6,691 nucleotides of DNA from assembly GCA_030619425.1 (NCBI GenBank), contig JAUXBJ010000108.1, positions 1 through 6,691 on the forward strand. The letters run 5' to 3'. Below, piece by piece: positions 1-6,000 of the stretch. Position numbers and translations under genes: made by a program. Within the stretch, counting starts at the first letter, position 1, and every line of letters begins with the position of its first letter. Source of the DNA: a bacterium (lineage in GTDB: Bacteria; Zixibacteria; MSB-5A5; GN15; FEB-12). The notes under the pieces were generated by a model that saw nothing but the letters and a program-made list of their open reading frames with translations, had not been told where the DNA came from and made no database searches.

Positions 1-1546
1 CCCCGCCATAAATGGCATCGTAGGCGGCTTCGGTCGGGAAATCAGCGGAGGCGGTATATCCGGTTACCACGGCTGCTGAATCAGGGCTGATAGCTACTGA
101 TGCGCCGTAGTCGTTACCGCTGCCGCCAAGATAAGTGCTGATCTCTAATGCGCCCACGGGGCTGAGTCGGGCCATGAATGCATCCCGGTCACCGCCGAGA
201 CTGTTGTCGTAGGGCGTAGCTGACAAGGTGAAATCTGGGGACGCTGTGTTCCCGACCAGGTAAGCTCTGCCGGCATCATCAACTGCCAGGCCAGCGCCTG
301 CGTCATCGTTGCTGCCGCCGAGGTAAGTCGAGAAAAGCAACGAATCGCCGCCTGGAGACAACCTGAGGGCAAAGGCGTCCCGACCGCCGGAATTGGACGA
401 TTGAACCGCCTCGACCACCGGAAAATCTCCGGAAGCTGTTACGCCCGTAAGGTAGGCAGAACCATCATCGTACACCGAGATTCCAACGCCGCGGTCATCG
501 CCTTCGGCCCCGCCGATGTATGTGCTGTATATCAGCGAGTCACCAGTGGCTGAAAGCTTGAGCACAAAAACATCATGGCACGAGACGGTGGTGTCATTGT
601 AGGTGCTGTCGAGCGCATCAGCCAGGGGGAAGTCCAGCGAGTTGGTATAGCCGGTGATGTACGTGCAGCCCGCCGAGTCTATCGCCACGCCTCGTCCGTA
701 ATCATTGCCGCCGCCGCCCACAAAACCGCTAAAAGATAAAACGGGATCGATCACCAGTGGTAACGAAGAGTCATATCCGGGACCGAGGTCAAAACCGAAG
801 GTGTTGTCTCCATATAGAAGATAGTCCCCAGCCACGCTGATCTGGGTTTCACTGTCGAGTTGATATGTCACTGGACGTGTCTCAATCATCCTGCCGAAGG
901 CGGTACTGACTACCAAATCACCGGAGTCATTGATGGAGAGCGAATCGATGCCATGGTACTGGAGCCTGATCTGGCTGGGGTCGGCAAATGGCGATACTAC
1001 GAAGTCGTATTCGAGGTGAGCGCAGGCACCCTTGAACTTAAGATCGATCCCAGGGTATACTTGGAGGTAGGATACCTCGCGGTAGTTAGGTACCCGGAGC
1101 CGCCAGTTATCGGAGTCGTTGCCGAGGAAGTAGCTGGAGTAGGAACCAAGAGCCGCTTGGCCGACGAGCTCAACTTCGCTCTGAACGTCCAGTATAGCTA
1201 ATCTGACTATGTGGCCGGCCAGACTGTCCGGTTTATCGGAGAGGCGGTAGCCGTAGGCTACCAGTGGATCTTCGTCGGTAGTGGTGTCAAGGAGTCGGGC
1301 GAAATGAAAAAACAGGCTGTTCTGTGTAAACCAGACAGTTGCGCCACCGGCATCGGCTCGGAAAAGAACAGCGTCATGAAACTGACCCGCATTGGCTGTG
1401 AACATCAAACCGCAGTCGGTCAGATTCCGAAAAACCGCATCACCGGCGTTGGGTTGATCCATCGCATGAGGGCGTTGACGGACCAGTCCTCCCAAGACGG
1501 CCAACAAGGTCAGCGCGGCGATCGTGAAGATAGTTGCTCGCTTCAA
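1..1546 (-). CDS. SBBP-repeat beta-propeller surface protein with DUF7948-like N-terminal domain (3' end beyond window)
   Basis: Seen: an uninterrupted frame of 515 codons leaves the window at base 1, so the C-terminus is missing. Residues 1-21 (M-K-R, then a hydrophobic stretch) look like a signal peptide or membrane anchor. Residues about 35-265 carry the motifs that usually precede SBBP repeats: ANAGQ, YFLGND, VPNYREV, YPGIDLKF, LEYDFVV..ADPSQIRL and LPLVIDPV. About four SBBP units follow at roughly 65-residue spacing. Each has a core of the form (Y)-GG-x-x-x-D-x-G-x-x-(I/V/A)-D..G..Y-(I/L)-(T/V)-G-x-T..DFP. Known: SBBP repeats (PF06739) form beta-propellers in exported proteins, often with a C-terminal sorting domain; the exact function is usually unknown. 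Start: TTG at 1546 is chosen because GAGGAA lies 4 bases upstream and it keeps the hydrophobic N-terminus. An ATG at 1462 would lose that stretch. A sigma-70-type promoter lies about 60 bases upstream. The family call is firm; the role (adhesion, scaffold or binding) is not known. Confidence 0.88.
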   Translation of the reverse strand, partial: MKRATIFTIAALTLLAVLGGLVRQRPHAMDQPNAGDAVFRNLTDCGLMFTANAGQFHDAVLFRADAGGATVWFTQNSLFFHFARLLDTTTDEDPLVAYGYRLSDKPDSLAGHIVRLAILDVQSEVELVGQAALGSYSSYFLGNDSDNWRLRVPNYREVSYLQVYPGIDLKFKGACAHLEYDFVVSPFADPSQIRLQYHGIDSLSINDSGDLVVSTAFGRMIETRPVTYQLDSETQISVAGDYLLYGDNTFGFDLGPGYDSSLPLVIDPVLSFSGFVGGGGNDYGRGVAIDSAGCTYITGYTNSLDFPLADALDSTYNDTTVSCHDVFVLKLSATGDSLIYSTYIGGAEGDDRGVGISVYDDGSAYLTGVTASGDFPVVEAVQSSNSGGRDAFALRLSPGGDSLLFSTYLGGSNDDAGAGLAVDDAGRAYLVGNTASPDFTLSATPYDNSLGGDRDAFMARLSPVGALEISTYLGGSGNDYGASVAISPDSAAVVTGYTASADFPTEAAYDAIYGG

Positions 1547-1550
1547 CAGA

Positions 1551-1556
1551 TTCCTC
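1551..1556 (-). promoter_or_regulatory. Ribosome binding site that fixes the TTG start of the SBBP gene
   Basis: The minus strand reads GAGGAA followed by TCTG and then TTG. This is the only good Shine-Dalgarno match near the 5' end of the frame, and it sits directly before the codon that begins M-K-R and the hydrophobic segment. A TTG in the same frame at 1570 has no comparable site. Confidence 0.65.
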
Positions 1557-1605
1557 AGAAGCAGGGTCAATAGATCCGAAGCAGAGCTTCTCAGCAGACA
1601 CCCGT

Positions 1606-1634
1606 AAGATAGTTGGTCACATTCTGTTTGTCAA
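1606..1634 (-). promoter_or_regulatory. Sigma-70-type promoter for the SBBP gene
   Basis: On the minus strand a perfect -35 box TTGACA (1634-1629) is followed, after exactly 17 bases, by TATCTT (1611-1606), which matches the -10 consensus at 5 of 6 positions. Transcription would begin near 1599, giving a leader of about 50 bases before the TTG start at 1546. The short leader contains a weak dyad, GAAGC-TCT-GCTTC. Two ATCGAT palindromes lie against the upstream edge of the -35 box. Sequence match only; no transcript evidence. Confidence 0.72.
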
Positions 1635-1649
1635 TCGATAACGATCGAT
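1634..1649. promoter_or_regulatory. Possible operator: paired ATCGAT palindromes next to the -35 box
   Basis: Two copies of the self-complementary hexamer ATCGAT (1634-1639 and 1644-1649) are separated by four bases, AACG. The inner copy shares one base with the -35 hexamer of the SBBP promoter. The position suits a repressor or activator site, but hexamers of this kind are also common by chance, so the regulatory role is only a suggestion. Confidence 0.25.
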
Positions 1650-1750
1650 AGTGCCAGTGCCTTCCGATGTCGTCAGGTCGGATACGATTCATTTAGTGTG
1701 TTCTCCAACTATGCCTTCAAAACAATTTCTTTCCTGATCAATAGGATCGG

Positions 1751-2689
1751 TCATTGCCCGCAAAGCGGCGGGGGACCTCCGGTAAACATAAAGTCAACCA
1801 ACCAGACCAGATCCGAGATGTCGTTCACGCCATCTCCGTTGCAATCAGCAGCCATGAGGACAGGAGGTTCCTGTCCACCCGTGAACATCCAATCAACCAG
1901 AGTGACCAAGTCCGAGATATCGATAGCACCTGTGGGATCGGCATCGATATTGCCGCAGACATAACCGCCGATAACAGTCAGGGAGCCATCGTTAACGAAC
2001 ACTGTTGTAGTGTCGATGACGGCGAACTGGCGCCAGAAAATGTAGGTTGAGTCGTGCGGCTCCCAGGGGTTCACCAGTTCCCACTCAAGACAGGAATCTC
2101 CGACCCATTCCAAACAGGCATAGAATGCGGTGTCCAACACGGAATCCAGCACGGTGCCGATTACCTGCCCCGTTGGATCGGAGAAAGCAAACTCAGAGAG
2201 GCTGGATCGAGCGATCAGGATATCCACCGACCTATTAGTAGTCGTATCCTGCACGGCGTCTACGTCCGCGATCACTTTTATCAATGGCAATCCGTTTTGT
2301 TGAGGCGAAATACCGGGAGTCGTAGGAGGGGGCGGCCAGTTGGCCACGCCGACGATCTTGACATTGTACGGAGTCCCACCGATATGATTGACCTGAATCA
2401 ACTCCCAACCAGAGGCGAGGGTGCCGGAAGTATCGAAACTGAGTTGGAATTCCAGGATGTCCGGGCGACTGAGTTGCAGCCAGATTGAAAACCCCGCCAC
2501 CGTATCTTCGTAGTTGTTCATATAGATGGAGATCGGTACATTGGTGGCGCCGGATTCAGCGGTGGTGTCCATAACCCGAACTTCCAGGAGCGGCGACTGC
2601 GGTGCGGCGAGAGCTACATATGGCGCGATCGTAATCAGTACGACAGCACAATATATGAAACTACGGGCTGGGTTGGCGGTCCTGAGCAT
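1751..2689 (-). CDS. Secreted cohesin-like domain protein with C-terminal dockerin
   Basis: Seen: 312 residues. Residues 1-29 form a signal peptide (Arg near the start, a hydrophobic core at about 11-28, and a likely cut after ALA). Residues about 33-240 form a beta-rich region beginning LLEVRVMD...VPISIYMNN...VAGFSIWLQL, the pattern of a cohesin-type beta-sandwich. Residues 243-312 are a dockerin with two calcium loops. The second is classic (D282-x-N284-x-D286-x3-D290-x-x-D293). The first is two residues longer (N247, D249, D251, D257, D260). Each loop is followed by DISDLV-x-LVD-(W/F)-MFTGG, 33 residues apart. Start: ATG at 2689 with GGAGA six bases upstream. Known: dockerins bind cohesins and build extracellular complexes; in FCB lineages they are common in non-cellulosomal secreted proteins. 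There is no catalytic domain and no T9SS sorting domain, so it is probably a structural or anchoring component. A CLEW...CLEW duplication lies at 192-203. Binding partner unknown. Confidence 0.87.
   Translation of the reverse strand: MLRTANPARSFIYCAVVLITIAPYVALAAPQSPLLEVRVMDTTAESGATNVPISIYMNNYEDTVAGFSIWLQLSRPDILEFQLSFDTSGTLASGWELIQVNHIGGTPYNVKIVGVANWPPPPTTPGISPQQNGLPLIKVIADVDAVQDTTTNRSVDILIARSSLSEFAFSDPTGQVIGTVLDSVLDTAFYACLEWVGDSCLEWELVNPWEPHDSTYIFWRQFAVIDTTTVFVNDGSLTVIGGYVCGNIDADPTGAIDISDLVTLVDWMFTGGQEPPVLMAADCNGDGVNDISDLVWLVDFMFTGGPPPLCGQ
1754..1963 (-). other. Dockerin domain with two calcium-binding repeats
   Basis: This covers residues 243-312 of the dockerin protein. The two copies of DISDLV-x-LVD are 99 bases apart and are still similar at the DNA level. 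The first loop (IDADPTGAID) is two residues longer than the second (DCNGDGVND). The domain ends with PPPLCGQ at the C-terminus, with nothing after it. Confidence 0.85.
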
Positions 2690-2829
2690 CTGGTCTCTCC
2701 GGACAGTTTCAGAGTTTCATTTAGTCGATCTTCCGGCAATGCGCCGTGGCGTCGACCCCGATGTGTAATTGTCTCTGCCGCAACTGGTTGTAAATGCGGC
2801 CCCTTCCCGCGCACTAGGACACCTGCCAT

Positions 2830-2858
2830 ATAATATAGAATCGACGGCGATTTGTCAA
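2830..2858 (-). promoter_or_regulatory. Sigma-70-type promoter for the dockerin gene
   Basis: On the minus strand a perfect TTGACA (2858-2853) is followed, after 17 bases, by TATTAT (2835-2830), which matches the -10 consensus at 5 of 6 positions. Transcription would begin near 2823, leaving an untranslated leader of roughly 135 bases before the ATG at 2689. It shares TTGACAAA and exact spacing with the SBBP promoter, which suggests the same housekeeping sigma factor reads both. Confidence 0.78.
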
Positions 2859-2980
2859 GCTTGACCCTGCACTTCATTTAGATTTGCAAAAGATGAAAAC
2901 CTGTTGCATTCCATCCATTACAAAGCAGGAAATCACGGTTCTCCGGCCGATTGACTCGATCTGCTTCACCTGCGAAACTC

Positions 2981-3052
2981 GGCCGGCCACAAGTGGCATT
3001 TATCGGCGCGACGCAAGGCCGGCCACAAGTGGCATTTATCGGGGCGACGCAA
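2981..3052. repeat. Two tandem 36-bp repeat units
   Basis: Unit 1 (2981-3016) and unit 2 (3017-3052) are head to tail and differ at one base (C at 3007, G at 3043). Each begins with the self-complementary octamer GGCCGGCC and contains the dyad GCCAC-AA-GTGGC, then ATTTATCGG and GCGACGCAA. The next unit would begin at 3053, where GGCCGCC opens the hairpin instead. They lie between a stop codon and a promoter. They could be a small intergenic REP-like element or a slippage duplication. There is no spacer between units, so this is not a CRISPR array. Confidence 0.9.
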
Positions 3053-3080
3053 GGCCGCCCCCGGTTCTCCGGGAGCGGCC
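3053..3080 (-). terminator. Strong 12-bp hairpin 15 bases after the large gene; terminator without U-tract
   Basis: On the minus strand, GGCCGCTCCCGG, loop AGAA, CCGGGGGCGGCC pairs over all twelve positions with one T-G wobble. It begins 15 bases beyond the TAA stop. The bases that follow are TTGCGTCG, so the usual run of U is missing. It may still end transcription, protect the 3' end, or be a repeat-derived structure. The hairpin itself is certain from the sequence; the terminator role is less so. Confidence 0.6.
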
Positions 3081-3095
3081 GATACTTACCTGCGA

Positions 3096-6000
3096 TTACT
3101 TTATCAGCATCATCTTGCGGGTCTGGTTGAATTGATCGGTCTGCAGGCGATAAAAGTAGACACCCGATGAGACCGGTCGATCCTGCCCGTCATGTCCATT
3201 CCATACCAGTTCGTGTCGTCCGGCCGGCAGCAAGTCATCAACCAATGAGGCCACCTCCTGGCCCAGGATATTGTAGATCGACAGCCTAACCCGAGTTGGC
3301 GACGGCAGGCCAAAAGCAATTGAGGTGCTCGGGTTGAACGGATTAGGATAGTTGGCAGCCAGGTAATAATGGTTCGGTATCAACTCGGACTGTTCGCCAA
3401 CCTGTCGGGCCACCAGCCGGTAGCTGCCGTCCGGCAGTCGCAGAGAAATATCTGCGCCGACGGTCTGCTGATATCCGTTGTCGTGGCCGATGATCTCGAG
3501 TTGATATCCCAGTGACGACAACTCGGTAAGGCCGCCCAGGTCAACCGCTCGTCCACCGGTTCCGACGACGGCAAGGGTCCAGTTCACCTCTTGCTCCAAC
3601 CCTCGAACCTCTTGGCGATAGCGCCCGAAGCCCTGATCAAGGTCGGCTAACAGTACCAGGGTCTCCTGGACGCCAGTTGGCGATTCCGGTGGTGCGGGCA
3701 GATCGTACTTCGGATCGAACCCGGCGACAGCATCCTTAGCCAATCCGATAGTTATCTCTGCGTCCCCACAACTCAGGCTAACAAGGGTGGCTTGGTTGTT
3801 GACCGCAGCCAGTGACAACGGTGGTTGCGATGAACCGTCATGGGCTACTGTAGCCATGGGAGGCACGTCGGTCAGGCAGAGTTGAAGACCGTCTGCTAAC
3901 GCTGCGAACCAGTATCCGTAGCCGGGTTGAAGCTCCGGGGTCACGAAGTAGAACGTCCCGGACCAGGCGTAAAACACCGGTGATATCCAGCCGGCGGCCG
4001 CGGCGTCCCAGAAGGGAAGCTGATAGCCGGCCGAGTCTATCATGGCTACAAACGGGTCGACCGGGTGGTCAAACGGACAGCCGACAAGATTCCACCCGCC
4101 GATCAGATCGACGCAGACGATTGAGTCGTACGGTTGCAAAGGAGCGCCTTCATAGTCGACGGTGGTAGCCTGCGGTAGCAGCAGCCAGTAACCCGGACCC
4201 CGACCAATCACTTCATCGGGCGCATAGTACCCGTCGTCCCAGCCATACAACTGGAAGAATGAGGCATCGTCACCGAAGACTGCCTCAGGTGATCCGTCCC
4301 GCAACAACAGCGGCGATGAAACGAGGCTCCAGCCGGACAGGTAGCGTTTGTAGACGATTGGGTAATCGCATACGCGAATAGTGAAATGGGTCTCACCGCC
4401 CGAGGTGACGAAGTCGTAACCGAAGCTTTTGAAGTCCTCAGACAAAAGCGTACCGAGTTCGCTAAACAGCGAGATAGTATATCCGGACGCGCCGGTCACG
4501 AAGTCGCAGCGAAGATTGACGGTGGTAGCGTGATTGGTCTCAACCACCATATGCCACTCCTTGCACTCCTGCTGCAACAGGTATCGGATATCGGTGGCAA
4601 ACTCGTCGGAGAACTGACCCCACTCCGGATGGGGGAAGAAGACCCGTACGTAATCGCCCGGCGGCGCCGGCGCCTTGAACTGGTCGAGGAGCGGATCGAA
4701 ACCGTCGGTGGCATCGCCGTTCACCCCGAAGTGGGCCGTCCAATCCTCCAAACCCGTGCCGGTGAAGGCGTGGATCGTGATGTCGAAAGGTCGATGGGTG
4801 AGTCCGGGCTCAATGGTCAGATTCACCGGCACCACAACCGGAGAATTCTGGACAGTCGGCGATTCAATAGTGAGATATCCGGTGTGCTGCCCGATGGCCA
4901 TCTGGTCGACGTGCGCCATCACCACTACTGAGTCCGGCGTATGGCTGCTGGATGGAGCATATGAAATCCAGGGGACGTCGGCGCTAACAGTGAAATCATC
5001 CGAGACATAACCCGTCGACCCGACCCACAAGACCTGTGCGGGCGGGTCCGGTTCACCGTCGATTGCCATGAAATTAAGTTGATCGGGTGTTACCACCAAC
5101 TCCGACGGTGACCGGTTGATGATCGTGAAACAATGCGGTCCGTCCCAGGCGGGTATGACGGTTGTATGCAGATTCCCTGCATACCACATCCAGTCGCCGG
5201 ATGGCGGGAACCAGGTGGAATCGAGGCACAGCAAACCACCGGCAAATGCTGAATCGACAGGACCGATCTCTATAGTCAGTACCACGTCGTCAAAGCCGGG
5301 CGGCATACCGTCAGCCATCATCACCACCGCTCCGAAACCCACCGTGTCGGCGCCCATTCCGCCAACGCTGAATTGACTGAAGAAAACGCCGAGGTCAAAG
5401 TCGGCCATACCCAGAGTGCCGGTAGTATCCATTGTGGTCGTGGTCCACTGTGCTCCGGTGGGAGAATGTACTTTGAATCCATTGACAAGCCCGGTATACC
5501 GGTTCTCATCTCCAGTGAATCGAAGATGGAAGGTGATTTCTTCATTTGTCAGGATCTCACCATATCCCACCAAGCCGTCGATATGGTCGAGCGTCACGGC
5601 CGGACCGCCCGGCAGCACGCGCAGTTCAACCGCAACTATCACCGGGGAATTGTCCGCCTGCGGTGCGGCAATCATCATCTCCGAAAAATAGGTGCCGGCA
5701 CTCAAGAAAGAAATGTCAGCCATAACCAATAATGAATCCGGTGTGCTGCCGCCGGTTGGGGCTACGCTTAACCAGGGGATCGAGTCAAGCACCACTGAGT
5801 AGGTCATGGGATCAGCGTTTGACAGAAGATGCAGAACCTGCAGTGGCGGGTTGGGTCCACCCTCCGGCGCTACGAAAGATAGAGTCTGCGGTGATACGAA
5901 CAGGCTGTCACCGGTCTGTGGTCCTGATATAGAGTAGCAATGAGGTCCATCCCAGGCCGGGAAAGCATCGATACCGCCTGAGGCGGCCCACTTCCAGACG

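Larger units (their letters stand above)
1547..1750. other. Intergenic gap between the dockerin gene and the SBBP gene
   Basis: This 204-base non-coding stretch holds the SBBP promoter, its leader and ribosome binding site, and one copy of the nonamer TTCATTTAG (1688-1696). I see no convincing intrinsic terminator for the dockerin gene. The only dyad near its stop codon is CCGC-TTT-GCGG, which overlaps the last codons and has no U-tract, so read-through into the SBBP gene is possible. Confidence 0.6.
2690..3095. other. 406-base intergenic gap with promoter, tandem repeat and hairpin
   Basis: I find no gene here. From right to left it holds the hairpin after the large gene (3053-3080), two tandem 36-bp repeats (2981-3052), a short stretch that partly repeats the hairpin side (2936-2977), the dockerin promoter (2830-2858), and a leader with a 3-codon ATG-AAA-CTC-TGA frame (2709-2720) and two copies of TTCATTTAG (2716-2724, 2873-2881). 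The leader also has a weak dyad, CGGC/GCCG, at 2734-2746. Confidence 0.7.

Noticed and set aside
145..372. 75-codon minus-strand frame starting with ATG
   Set aside because: It is a different frame inside the SBBP gene; the SBBP repeats continue in the other frame across the whole interval.
860..1573. Two plus-strand frames of 113 and 120 codons
   Set aside because: They are antisense to the SBBP gene, whose minus-strand frame has recognisable DUF7948-like motifs throughout.
1754..1790. Intrinsic terminator at the end of the dockerin gene (CCGC-TTT-GCGG)
   Set aside because: The stem is only four to five base pairs, lies inside the last codons and is not followed by a U-run.
2635..2877. 80-codon minus-strand frame over the dockerin leader
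   Set aside because: It begins upstream of the -35 box, so the proposed transcript would lack its start, and it overlaps the dockerin start in another frame.
2981..3052. CRISPR array with 36-bp repeats
   Set aside because: The unit length fits, but the two copies touch with no spacer and there are no cas genes.
2884..3135. 83-codon plus-strand frame with a repeated RPATSGIYR segment
   Set aside because: The protein repeat only reflects the 36-bp DNA repeat (a multiple of three). The frame runs through a hairpin into the antisense of the sorting domain and has no good ribosome binding site.
4386..4931. 181-codon plus-strand open frame
   Set aside because: It lies wholly antisense to the large gene. 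Its translation has no family motifs, while the minus-strand frame has clear modules; it is a by-product of GC-rich coding DNA.
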